Shown here piece after piece: positions 1 through 6,548 of a stretch of DNA of 6,714 nt. The translations under genes and the position numbers were made by a program. A model generated the notes under the pieces. It did not search any database, was not told the DNA's origin, and worked only from the letters and a program-made list of their open reading frames with translations. The stretch covers positions 1-6,714 of the forward strand of contig CAMWMM010000279.1 in NCBI GenBank assembly GCA_947175285.1. Reading direction: 5' to 3'. Position 1 is the stretch's first letter, and each line of letters begins with the position of its first letter. Source of the DNA: an uncultured Lachnospiraceae bacterium. Lineage in GTDB: Bacteria; Bacillota_A; Clostridia; Lachnospirales; Lachnospiraceae.

Positions 1-143
1 CGGGCAATCAGATGGTAGTGTTTTATGGTTCCAATTCCTGGGCATACACAAGACTCGGAAGAATTACAGACAAATCTGCCGAGGAATTAGAGGCGCTTCT
101 GGGCAACGGGGATGTTATAATCACTCTGGAATGGGTTTCATAG
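1..143 (+). CDS. Cyclophilin-like fold protein, C-terminal part only
   Basis: The 5' end lies outside the window. Reading from base 3 gives 46 residues followed by TAG at 141-143. The visible piece contains GNQMVVFYGSNSWAYTRLG followed by RITD. From family knowledge this is the characteristic C-terminal strand pattern of the small bacterial cyclophilin-like fold proteins (cyclophilin_like/DUF369 type). In that pattern a hydrophobic V-V-F-Y strand and a Y-T-R-L-G-R-I strand are followed by a short helix (here ELEALLG). These proteins look like cyclophilins in fold, but a peptidyl-prolyl isomerase activity is not generally demonstrated. Whether this copy has a signal peptide cannot be seen. It lies 35 bp upstream of the ABC ATPase on the same strand with no terminator between them, so it is probably co-transcribed. 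A second, more divergent copy of the fold is encoded after the permease. Confidence 0.8.
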   Translation, partial: GNQMVVFYGSNSWAYTRLGRITDKSAEELEALLGNGDVIITLEWVS

Positions 144-178
144 GCTGTTGCCGGTGAAAAGACTGGAGGACAAAGAGT

Positions 179-925
179 ATGAAGAAAACCATTTTACACG
201 GTACTGGTATGATAAAAAGGTTTGAAGAAACGGAAGTTCTGCATGGAATTGATATAGATGTATATGCAGGTGATTTTACGGTGATCATGGGTTCTTCCGG
301 TTCGGGGAAATCCACACTGCTATATGCTTTGAGCGGTATGGATCGTTTGTCGGAGGGAAGGGTTTTTTACCGGGAAAAGGAAATCACAAAGGCTTCTGAA
401 AAAGAACTGGAAGTTTTAAGGGCAGGTGAATTTGGCTTCGTCTTTCAGCGGACGCATCTGGTTAGTAATCTGACATTAGAGGAAAATATTCGTATGGCGG
501 GACTGGTCTGCGCTTCTATGTCAGAACAGGAGACTAGGGAGAGGACAGCCGAACTGATAGACAGGATGGGACTTTCCGGGGCTGCGAAAAGACTGCCTTC
601 CCATGTGTCCGGCGGAGAGGCACAGCGGGCGGCAGTGGCAAGGGCCCTCATGGGCCGTCCGGCGGTGCTTTTTGCCGATGAACCGACAGGGGCATTAAAC
701 AAGGCAAATACTGTGGAGGTATTAAATTTTCTGACGGCGGCTTATGATGAAGGGCAGACGGTACTGCTTGTGACTCATGACAGGGAAGCGGCTCTTAGAG
801 GAAATAGAATCCTTTATCTGGAGGATGGCATGGTTACAGGGGAATTGCAGATGACGCCATATCGGGGCAGGGACGAAGCAAGAGAAAATCAGCTTACACG
901 TTGGCTGGAAGGTTTCAGGTGGTAA
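179..925 (+). CDS. ABC transporter ATP-binding protein (MacB/LolD/Bce-type)
   Basis: This is a cytoplasmic ATPase subunit that should drive the FtsX-type permease encoded immediately downstream. All nucleotide-binding motifs are visible: Walker A GSSGSGKST (38-46), Q-loop glutamine 90 in FGFVFQ, signature VSGGE (143-147), Walker B VLFADE (163-168) with catalytic Glu168, D-loop GALN (171-174) and H-loop His200 in VTHD. The length of 248 aa is normal for the MacB/LolD/FtsE/BceA group. The D-loop ends in Asn where SALD or GALD is commoner, a variant I recall from Firmicutes relatives. GGAGGA at 165-170 lies 8 nt before the ATG and supports the start. The stop is followed within 2 bp by the permease ATG, which suggests translational coupling. 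The group includes antimicrobial-peptide resistance, lipoprotein-release and cell-division transporters. The ATPase does not say which applies, so I assign no symbol. Confidence 0.97.
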   Translation: MKKTILHGTGMIKRFEETEVLHGIDIDVYAGDFTVIMGSSGSGKSTLLYALSGMDRLSEGRVFYREKEITKASEKELEVLRAGEFGFVFQRTHLVSNLTLEENIRMAGLVCASMSEQETRERTAELIDRMGLSGAAKRLPSHVSGGEAQRAAVARALMGRPAVLFADEPTGALNKANTVEVLNFLTAAYDEGQTVLLVTHDREAALRGNRILYLEDGMVTGELQMTPYRGRDEARENQLTRWLEGFRW

Positions 926-927
926 GT

Positions 928-3264
928 ATGGAGATGAGAAAAATGCTGCTTTTGGCAGCAGTGAAACGACAAAAGGGCAGTATCGTTGGGATTTTTCTGC
1001 TAGTATGGATTCTGTCGGCTTGTATTTTTTCTTCCCTCACTTTATTTATCAGTGGCAATACCTATGTGAAAGAGGAAATGGAACGTCTTGGATTCGGGGA
1101 ACTGACCATCTGGGTAAATGGAGAAGAAGACTCCTTGACAGAGCAGATGCAGGCTCTGCCGGATGTGGAGAAGGCATACGCGCAGCCGCTTATTTTTTCA
1201 GGGTACGAAATAAATGGCGGATATTCAGATAACGAGGGGCAGTTGCTTGTTTATGACGGTACGGTGGATTACCGTTTTCTGAATGCTGACGGCACTCAGG
1301 CGGCAGCGCCGGAAGTAGCTGACGGAACCGTTTATATTTCCCCGGCGATGCAGTCAGGCTTTGATGTAACAATCGGGGATACGATTCAATTTGAACTGTC
1401 AAGGAAAGATGGCATTGTCAGCCTGACCGTGGCAGGATATTTTGCCGACGGATTTATGGGAAGTTCCATGATTGATATGAAAAGCTTTCTTATAAATGCT
1501 TCCGACTACGAAAATATGCAGGGCATTCTCCGTAATGCGAAAGAGACGGATGTGCTTGGCAGGAATGGTGCGATGGTGCATGTTTTTCAGAGAGATAACA
1601 GTGAACTTTCGGCATTGGAATTTAACGCAGGAATACAGGAAAATACGGATATTTCGCTCCATACCGAATTTTCCTACCGGCAGAAGTCCATATTAAGCTA
1701 TATGCTTCTCTTGCAGAATATCCTGTGTGGTTTTATGTTTGCTTTTTCAATGGTGCTGACAGCTATTTGCCTAATTGTAACCGGTCACAGCCTTTCGGCT
1801 TTGATTGAGCAGGATAAGAAAGATATGGCTGCATTGAAAACTATAGGATTACCCGGAAGGCTGATTCGGAACGCCTATCTGACGGCCTATGGCAGCGTTA
1901 TGCTGGCAGGGCTTATCACAGGGCTTTTCTGTTCAGGAATGATAGCCCGGCTTCTGGCGCAGGAGCTGGTATCTTCTACCGGAATGTTGGTTGAGATCAG
2001 ACTGTCCATAGTGACCGTTCTCCTTGTGCTTGTAGTGTTTCTTCTGCTGTTCGCTCTATTTTTAATGTTGCGGACAAGGCGGATCTTAAAGATAGCGCCC
2101 GTACAGATCTTTCAGGAGAGTGTGGGAGGAGGAGTGGTTTTTTCTAAACTTCGGAAGGCTTCCCTGGAGTGGGATATTGCCATGCGGGAGATACAGAGCC
2201 GCCGCAGAAATTATATTGCATTGTACCTTGTTGCTTTTGTATTAACGATATTTTTGTCTGTGGTTGGCCGTATGGGAAGCTGGCTGGGACCAAATGGCGA
2301 GGGGCTCATGAATGCCTTCAGCGTGGCGGACCATGACTTGGGAGTGCAGCCCTTTAACAGGGATGTTCCTATGGATGAGATTGAACGGGTGATAAACTGG
2401 TATTCCCCAATCCGGGAAGCCTATGAGCTTGCAATGCAGAGTGTTACCGTAAACGGGCAGGAATATGAGGCCAATGTGCTGAATGATACCGAATGGTTTC
2501 ATTTGATGGAAGGAGAACTGCCGGATGGAGGGAGCATCCTGATTACGGAAACTGTCGCAAATGAACTGGAACTTAACCTTGGGGATACGGTCCGCGTGGC
2601 GGCAAACGGGCGGGCGGAGGAGTACGGCATTTCCGGCATTTATCAATGTGCAAACGGTATGGGCAGCAACATAGGTATGAGTATGGAGGGATATTCCAGA
2701 ATCGGTGATATTACCGGATTTATCTGGTGTTACCATTATGTTTTGGAGGATGGTGCTGTGCGGGATTACGCAATGAATTATCTTCAGAAGAATTACCGTG
2801 GGATTGACGTACATACCAATAGTTGGTCAGGCTTAGATGGTATCGTTGCCATGATGCATGGACTGATTGCTGTAATTTATCTGGTGGCAGCGTTTTTTAT
2901 TTTGATTGCCGTAGCTCTTACCACAGGGAAGCTTCTTATTTATGAGGCCAATACGATGGCTGTCTATAAGAGTATGGGGCTATCGGCAAAGAAGCTTAGG
3001 CGCTCCTTTGCATTCCGCTTTCTGATCGTTTCTGCTGCGGGGACGGTATGCGGGCTTTTGGTCTCTGCTGTTGCGGCAGATGGGGCAGTAGGCATGATTC
3101 TTAAGAATTTTGGAATAGGGCAGTTCCGTTCGGGATTCAGTATTCTTGGGAATATCCTCCCGATTCTTATTCTGCCGGCGCTGTTTTTCTTTTTTGCATG
3201 GGCTTTTTCTGCAAAATTAAAGCAGGTGAGCATAATAAATCTGATCAATGAAAATGATGTTTAA
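928..3264 (+). CDS. ABC transporter permease, two FtsX domains with large extracellular loops
   Basis: This is the 778-aa membrane subunit paired with the upstream ATPase. It appears to have two repeated modules. In module 1, TM1 is about residues 18-41, an extracellular domain about 42-250, and three TM segments lie near 255-285, 315-340 and 357-381. In module 2, TM5 is about 428-447, an extracellular domain about 450-635, and three TM segments lie near 640-670, 697-720 and 741-766. Each module carries an FtsX-like cytoplasmic coupling segment after its second helix: DMAALKTIGLPGRLIRN in the first, and MAVYKSMGLSAKKLRRS in the second. I chose ATG 928 because AGGTGG at 917-922 precedes it by 5 nt. 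The frame is open back to a TTG at 901, but that would overlap the ATPase gene. The layout is MacB/LolC-like duplicated, and it lacks the ten-helix single-loop layout of BceB. The substrate is unknown; extrusion, lipoprotein handling and mechanical signalling are all possible. Confidence 0.93.
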   Translation: MEMRKMLLLAAVKRQKGSIVGIFLLVWILSACIFSSLTLFISGNTYVKEEMERLGFGELTIWVNGEEDSLTEQMQALPDVEKAYAQPLIFSGYEINGGYSDNEGQLLVYDGTVDYRFLNADGTQAAAPEVADGTVYISPAMQSGFDVTIGDTIQFELSRKDGIVSLTVAGYFADGFMGSSMIDMKSFLINASDYENMQGILRNAKETDVLGRNGAMVHVFQRDNSELSALEFNAGIQENTDISLHTEFSYRQKSILSYMLLLQNILCGFMFAFSMVLTAICLIVTGHSLSALIEQDKKDMAALKTIGLPGRLIRNAYLTAYGSVMLAGLITGLFCSGMIARLLAQELVSSTGMLVEIRLSIVTVLLVLVVFLLLFALFLMLRTRRILKIAPVQIFQESVGGGVVFSKLRKASLEWDIAMREIQSRRRNYIALYLVAFVLTIFLSVVGRMGSWLGPNGEGLMNAFSVADHDLGVQPFNRDVPMDEIERVINWYSPIREAYELAMQSVTVNGQEYEANVLNDTEWFHLMEGELPDGGSILITETVANELELNLGDTVRVAANGRAEEYGISGIYQCANGMGSNIGMSMEGYSRIGDITGFIWCYHYVLEDGAVRDYAMNYLQKNYRGIDVHTNSWSGLDGIVAMMHGLIAVIYLVAAFFILIAVALTTGKLLIYEANTMAVYKSMGLSAKKLRRSFAFRFLIVSAAGTVCGLLVSAVAADGAVGMILKNFGIGQFRSGFSILGNILPILILPALFFFFAWAFSAKLKQVSIINLINENDV

Positions 3265-3284
3265 GGGAAAGGAGACTATTAGAA

Positions 3285-3884
3285 ATGAAAAAAATGACAA
3301 TGAGGGTTTTGGCTTTACTATTGGCGTGTAGCGTGGCACTGCTTTCCGGCTGCGGCGGTAAGGCAGAAGATCCGGGAGAGCCTCCTGCAGAGGTGGTAAA
3401 TCCAGACAGTAATCTTTCTGAAGAATCAGATGCCGGAAATGCAGACGACAGTGGTGAAGTTCTGGAGAATGCAATATCAGTACGCATCGGTCGCGATGGG
3501 ACGAAAAAGTGGAACGTTAACATGTATAACAATGATGCAGCCCTAACCATGCTGGATTATCTTTCCGGCAATGAACTGTTATTCCCTACTTATACTTATG
3601 ATGAAGAGGAGGGATTTGTAGCACAGAATGTCCGTGGAAACTATACAAGGGATGATGAGCAGGAAATAGCAGATGTAAAAGTCGGTGAGCTTTATCTTTT
3701 CAGCGGCGGACAGCTGCGTCTCTATTTCAAAGACATAGATGGGGCAAATATTACGGCAACACCTGTTGGGTATTATACAGATGTGGAGAGCCTGACAAAG
3801 GCTGTACAGGAAGCCTACGAGTCAAACCTTGACGATACATGGGGCGTAGATGTGTATTTTTGGATTACAAAGACATTGAAATAA
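3285..3884 (+). CDS. Lipoprotein with divergent cyclophilin-like domain
   Basis: This 199-aa protein is predicted to be exported and lipid-anchored. It has a basic start (MKKMTMR), a hydrophobic stretch and the lipobox LSGC (20-23), so Cys23 would be the lipidated residue. An acidic, Pro/Ser/Asp-rich linker (about 24-62) leads to a globular domain (about 63-199). Within that domain, VGELYLFSGGQLRLYFKD followed by TATPVGYYTD lines up by eye with the cyclophilin-like pattern of the truncated gene at the window start (GNQMVVFYGS, YTRLGRITD). I therefore call the same fold, with lower certainty than for the upstream copy. AAAGGAG at 3268-3274 precedes the ATG by 10 nt. The gene starts 20 bp after the permease stop and probably belongs to the same operon, where it could be an extracellular partner of the transporter. 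An alternative is a lipoprotein of unknown fold. Confidence 0.85.
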   Translation: MKKMTMRVLALLLACSVALLSGCGGKAEDPGEPPAEVVNPDSNLSEESDAGNADDSGEVLENAISVRIGRDGTKKWNVNMYNNDAALTMLDYLSGNELLFPTYTYDEEEGFVAQNVRGNYTRDDEQEIADVKVGELYLFSGGQLRLYFKDIDGANITATPVGYYTDVESLTKAVQEAYESNLDDTWGVDVYFWITKTLK

Positions 3885-3903
3885 CAATAAGAAATGAGAG
3901 GCA

Positions 3904-4008
3904 ATGGAACAGGCAGATGTAGGGTTTGTATATCTTTCCGTTTATGAGATGACATACACTTGTGTGAAGAAACTGCTGGGGGTAAAGGAACTTCCAATAC
4001 ACTTGTAA
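3904..4008 (+). CDS. Possible 34-aa small ORF or gene remnant
   Basis: ATG 3904 opens a 34-codon frame ending in TAA at 4006-4008, with plausible composition (GFVYLSVYEMTYTCVKKLLG in the middle). It is amphipathic and lacks a signal peptide. GAGAGG at 3896-3901 is only 2 nt from the ATG, which is too close for efficient initiation. Its stop codon lies inside the -35 box of the following promoter. I do not recognise the peptide. It could be the scar of a degraded gene between the two operons, a small peptide read from the upstream operon, or chance. Confidence 0.2.
   Translation: MEQADVGFVYLSVYEMTYTCVKKLLGVKELPIHL
3954..3963 (+). repeat. Direct repeat copy 1, ATACACTTGT
   Basis: This is the first of two perfect 10-bp direct repeats in the inter-operon gap. 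The second is at 3997-4006, 43 bp later start to start, which is about four helical turns. The core ACACTTGTGT at 3956-3965 is also nearly self-complementary (ACAC/GTGT). It may be an upstream binding site for a regulator of the following promoter. Confidence 0.4.
3997..4006 (+). repeat. Direct repeat copy 2, ATACACTTGT, overlapping the -35 box
   Basis: This is the second perfect copy of the 10-mer at 3954-3963. Its last four bases (TTGT) are the start of the -35 hexamer TTGTAA, so a protein bound here would contact the promoter directly. The matching copy about four helical turns upstream is consistent with cooperative binding on one DNA face. Confidence 0.4.
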
Positions 4009-4032
4009 AAGAATTTATACAGAGCGTATAAT
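4003..4032 (+). promoter_or_regulatory. SigA-type promoter for the reductase operon
   Basis: The -35 box TTGTAA (4003-4008) matches consensus TTGACA at 4 of 6 positions. The -10 box TATAAT (4027-4032) is perfect, and the spacer is 18 bp. The expected transcription start is an A around 4038-4040. That gives a leader of only about 25 nt containing the AGGAGG ribosome binding site of the reductase gene. The short leader leaves no room for a riboswitch, so control is more likely at initiation. The slightly long spacer would also suit an activator of the MerR type, but no regulator gene is in the window. Confidence 0.7.
4015..4031. promoter_or_regulatory. Candidate operator: TTATAC-N5-GTATAA inverted repeat
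   Basis: Two perfect 6-bp arms (4015-4020 and 4026-4031) flank the 5-bp centre AGAGC. The right arm covers nearly the whole -10 box and the left arm lies in the spacer. That is where repressors, and MerR-type regulators that act within the spacer, bind. The right arm is constrained by being a -10 box, so part of the symmetry could be coincidental. Confidence 0.5.
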
Positions 4033-4062
4033 CTTGGAAAATCAATGTAGGAGGAGCAGGAC

Positions 4063-5058
4063 ATGAAGTATACAAAATTAGGAAAATCAGATCTGACCGT
4101 TTCCCGTATCTGTATGGGATGCATGGGTTTCGGCGATGCAGGGGAAGGGCAGCATTCGTGGACCTTGGATGAAGAACATTCACGGGAAATCATTAAGAGC
4201 GGCATTGAGCTTGGCGTAAACTTTTATGATACGGCGATTGCTTATCAGAGCGGAACCAGTGAGCAGTATGTAGTCAGGGCATTAAAGGATTTTGCAAAGC
4301 GGGACGAGGTTATCGTGGCAACAAAATTTCTGCCCCGAACACAGGATGACATTTCGGCAGGAATCACGGGACAGCAGCATATTGAAAAAATGGTCAACAA
4401 AAGCCTTCAGAATCTTGGTATGGATTATATTGACCTCTATATTTACCATATGTGGGACTATCAGACACCGATTTATGACATTATGGAAGGATTGTCCAAT
4501 GTGGTAAAAGCAGGAAAGGTACGCTATATTGGGATTTCCAACTGCTATGCATGGCAGCTTGCTAAAGCAAATGCCCTTGCAGAGAAAGAAGGGTTTCCGC
4601 AGTTCGTATCTATTCAGGGGCATTATAACCTGATTTTCCGGGAAGAAGAACGGGAAATGGCGCCTTTTTGTTATGAGGAGAATATCGCCCTCACACCATA
4701 CAGCGCGCTGGCAAGCGGCAGACTTTCCCGAAAACCGGGAGAGGACAGCAAGAGGCTTCAGCAGGACAGTTATGCAAAATTCAAATATGATGCAACAAAG
4801 GAACAGGATGAGGTCATCATCCGCCGTGTACAGGAAATTGCGGAAAAGAGGGATGTTACCATGACAGAGGTTTCCCTTGCATGGCTGCTCACAAAAGTGA
4901 CATCCCCTGTGGTGGGTGCAACGAAATTCCATCATATCGAGGGAGCAGCAAAAGCGGTGAAACTGGAGCTGACAGAGGACGAGATTCGTTATCTGGAGGA
5001 GCCTTATGTGCCGCATGCACTGGCGGGAGTCATGGCACAGAACAAGCCTAAAAAATAG
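4063..5058 (+). CDS. Aldo/keto reductase
   Basis: This 331-aa cytoplasmic enzyme has a TIM-barrel fold and is predicted to reduce aldehydes or ketones with NADPH. The complete AKR catalytic tetrad is visible: Asp56 and Tyr61 in FYDTAIAY, Lys88 in VATKF, and His129 in LYIYH. Other family landmarks are the N-terminal KLGKSDLTVSRICMGCMGFG, the GISN strand end (157-160), the GHYNLI segment after the sixth strand, and SPVVGATK near the C-terminus, which forms the cofactor phosphate-binding region. It resembles the YajO-like AKRs in length and motifs. The substrate is not predictable; related Firmicutes enzymes act on reactive aldehydes, quinones or sugars. AGGAGG at 4049-4054 lies 8 nt before the ATG. 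It is the first gene after the promoter at 4003-4032 and is followed 18 bp later by the CMD-family gene, a pairing I recall from many Firmicutes. Confidence 0.97.
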   Translation: MKYTKLGKSDLTVSRICMGCMGFGDAGEGQHSWTLDEEHSREIIKSGIELGVNFYDTAIAYQSGTSEQYVVRALKDFAKRDEVIVATKFLPRTQDDISAGITGQQHIEKMVNKSLQNLGMDYIDLYIYHMWDYQTPIYDIMEGLSNVVKAGKVRYIGISNCYAWQLAKANALAEKEGFPQFVSIQGHYNLIFREEEREMAPFCYEENIALTPYSALASGRLSRKPGEDSKRLQQDSYAKFKYDATKEQDEVIIRRVQEIAEKRDVTMTEVSLAWLLTKVTSPVVGATKFHHIEGAAKAVKLELTEDEIRYLEEPYVPHALAGVMAQNKPKK

Positions 5059-5076
5059 AAATGGAGGATAACAGAA

Positions 5077-5409
5077 ATGAGTGAAAAAATAGTACAGACC
5101 GCAGGGCGGGAGAGCCTTGGAGAATTTGCACCGATGTTTGCACATCTGAATGATGATGTGTTGTTTGGGGAGGTATGGAACGAAGATGCACTTTCCGTAA
5201 AGACAAAGTGTATCATTACAGTGGTGTCACTGATGGCATCAGGCATCACAGATTCTTCCCTGACCTATCATTTGCAGAATGCGAAGAACCATGGGGTGAC
5301 AAGGGAGGAAATTGCTGCAATTATTACCCATGCTACTATGTATGTGGGTTGGCCTAAAGGATGGGCTGTTTTCCGTCTGGCGAAGGAAGTATGGAATGAG
5401 GAAATATAA
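5077..5409 (+). CDS. Carboxymuconolactone decarboxylase (CMD) family protein, no CxxC
   Basis: This 110-aa all-helical AhpD-fold protein corresponds to one CMD domain (PF02627 type). Family features are KTKCIITVVSLMASG (helix containing Cys45), YHLQNAKNHGVTREEI (64-79), and ITHATMYVGWPKGWAVF with His85, Tyr89 and GWP at 91-93. AhpD peroxidases carry a CxxC pair after the ALMA-like segment. Here that position reads GITDSSLTYH, so thiol peroxidase activity is unlikely, and the pattern resembles the gamma-CMD branch. A true aromatic-degradation role is doubtful because no protocatechuate genes are present. GGAGG at 5063-5067 is 9 nt before the ATG. The gene sits between the aldo/keto reductase (18 bp away) and the DUF362 gene (2 bp away), so the three are co-expressed. 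It may act as a small isomerase or decarboxylase-like partner of the reductase. Confidence 0.93.
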   Translation: MSEKIVQTAGRESLGEFAPMFAHLNDDVLFGEVWNEDALSVKTKCIITVVSLMASGITDSSLTYHLQNAKNHGVTREEIAAIITHATMYVGWPKGWAVFRLAKEVWNEEI

Positions 5410-5411
5410 GA

Positions 5412-6509
5412 ATGAGAAGAAAGATTTTGGCGCTGCTCATGGCAGCAGGAATGATGATACTTGGTGTGACGGGCTGCGGACAGACTGGAGAAAACCAGAA
5501 TGCGGGAAATCAGGCACAGACCGAAGGACGGACAGAAAAAACGGAAGTTAAAGAGTCCGGTACGCAGGGCAGCGGGCAGTCCGCATCTTCACAGGAGAAT
5601 TCAGATTCGCAGAGTTCCGGCAGTGCGGAAGGCACTGCTACGGAAAATACAGGGGCTCCGGTGGTTTATATGACCACAGACATCAGTTCGGACGGGTTAA
5701 TGGCTATCTATGAAGCATTGGGAGCATCACCGGAAGGCAATATTGCAGTAAAGCTGAGTACAGGAGAACCCGGAAGCAATTATCTGCGGACTGACCTAAT
5801 CGGGGAACTGGTACAGTCCCTGAATGCAAACATTGTGGAGTGCAATACGGCTTACGGAGGTTCCAGATCCAATACAGCCATGCACTATCAGGTTGCAGAA
5901 GACCATGGCTATACAGCCATTGCCACAGTGGATATCATGGACGAGAACGGCTCTATGACACTGCCGGTCACAGGGGGAAGCAACTTGACAGAAAATTATG
6001 TAGGGGCGAATTTTGCCAATTATGACTATTTTGTCGTGTTGTCACATTTTAAAGGTCATGCCATGGCAGGATATGGCGGAGCAATTAAAAATATATCCAT
6101 AGGAATTGCATCGTCAGAGGGTAAGGAGCATATCCATACCGGAGGAAAGGGAGGAAGCATGTGGAGCGCAGACCAGGATGCGTTTCTTGAGTCTATGGCA
6201 GAAGCCGGGAAATCGGTAGTGGATTACCTGGATGGGAATATCCTATATATCAATGTGATGAACCGTCTGTCCGTGGACTGTGACTGTGACGGGAATCCTT
6301 CTGAGCCGGATATGCATGATATTGGAATTCTGGCATCTTTTGATCCGGTGGCAGTGGATCAGGCATGTGTTGATTTGGTGTACGGGGCGGAGGATGGAGA
6401 TTCTCTGGTAAAGAGGATTGAATCCCGGAATGGACTGCATACATTGGAACATGCGCAGGACATCGGACTCGGAAGCAGGGAATACCAGTTAGTGTCCATT
6501 GACGAGTAG
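5412..6509 (+). CDS. DUF362-domain lipoprotein
   Basis: This 365-aa protein is predicted to be secreted and lipid-anchored. Its signal peptide MRRKILALLMAAGMMILG ends in the lipobox VTGC (19-22), with Cys22 lipidated. A Ser/Gly/Gln/Thr-rich flexible linker (about 23-82) spaces the domain from the membrane. The DUF362 domain (about 84-360) shows SHFKGHAMAGYGGAIKN (211-227), the CDC motif (Cys290, Cys292) in VDCDCDGNP, and DIGILASFDPVAVDQAC ending at Cys319. These are hallmark segments of DUF362 (PF04015). Some family members carry ferredoxin-like 4Fe-4S modules; none is present here. Cys144, 290, 292 and 319 could bind a metal, but this is untested. GAGG at 5398-5401 gives a 10-nt spacing, and the start lies 2 bp after the CMD stop. 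The biochemical function of DUF362 is unknown to me. Confidence 0.92.
   Translation: MRRKILALLMAAGMMILGVTGCGQTGENQNAGNQAQTEGRTEKTEVKESGTQGSGQSASSQENSDSQSSGSAEGTATENTGAPVVYMTTDISSDGLMAIYEALGASPEGNIAVKLSTGEPGSNYLRTDLIGELVQSLNANIVECNTAYGGSRSNTAMHYQVAEDHGYTAIATVDIMDENGSMTLPVTGGSNLTENYVGANFANYDYFVVLSHFKGHAMAGYGGAIKNISIGIASSEGKEHIHTGGKGGSMWSADQDAFLESMAEAGKSVVDYLDGNILYINVMNRLSVDCDCDGNPSEPDMHDIGILASFDPVAVDQACVDLVYGAEDGDSLVKRIESRNGLHTLEHAQDIGLGSREYQLVSIDE
5620..5638 (+). repeat. Short inverted repeat within the linker coding region
   Basis: GCAGTGC and GCACTGC form a perfect 7-bp stem around the 5-base loop GGAAG. It lies inside the low-complexity linker of the DUF362 lipoprotein gene and is not followed by a T-run, so it is not a terminator. 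It may be incidental to Gly/Ser/Ala codons. Confidence 0.3.
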
Positions 6510-6535
6510 ATATTTTGTGATGAACAAAAAAGAGC

Positions 6536-6542
6536 GAGGTGA
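6536..6542 (+). promoter_or_regulatory. Ribosome binding site GAGGTGA that fixes a GTG start
   Basis: GAGGTGA is a full 7-base match to the anti-Shine-Dalgarno sequence and lies 6 nt before GTG 6549. It decides the start of the last gene: the only in-frame codon upstream before a stop (TGA at 6540-6542) is not an initiator, and the first in-frame ATG is 29 codons further in. Confidence 0.75.
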
Positions 6543-6548
6543 TTCCGG

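Noticed and set aside
2242..2814. Minus-strand open frame (190 codons) inside the permease gene
   Set aside because: It is opposite the second extracellular domain of a well-supported permease, with no recognisable motif or start signal.
3885..4002. Search for an intrinsic terminator after the lipoprotein gene
   Set aside because: Only the 9-bp GGAACTTCC palindrome (3987-3995) and the weak ACACTTGTGT dyad were found. Neither forms a GC-rich stem followed by a T-run, so read-through from the upstream operon cannot be excluded.
4033..4062. Possible riboswitch or structured leader before the aldo/keto reductase
   Set aside because: The predicted leader is about 25 nt, which is too short for a known riboswitch class.
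4282..5145. Long minus-strand open frame (287 codons) opposite the aldo/keto reductase
   Set aside because: It lies antisense to a gene with a full catalytic tetrad, its translation is rich in Cys, Phe and His with no domain pattern, and it has no convincing ribosome binding site. It is a shadow of the sense coding bias.
5620..5638. Stem-loop in the DUF362 gene as a terminator or attenuator
   Set aside because: It has a 7-bp stem but no T-run, and lies mid-gene in low-complexity coding sequence. It is listed only as an inverted repeat.
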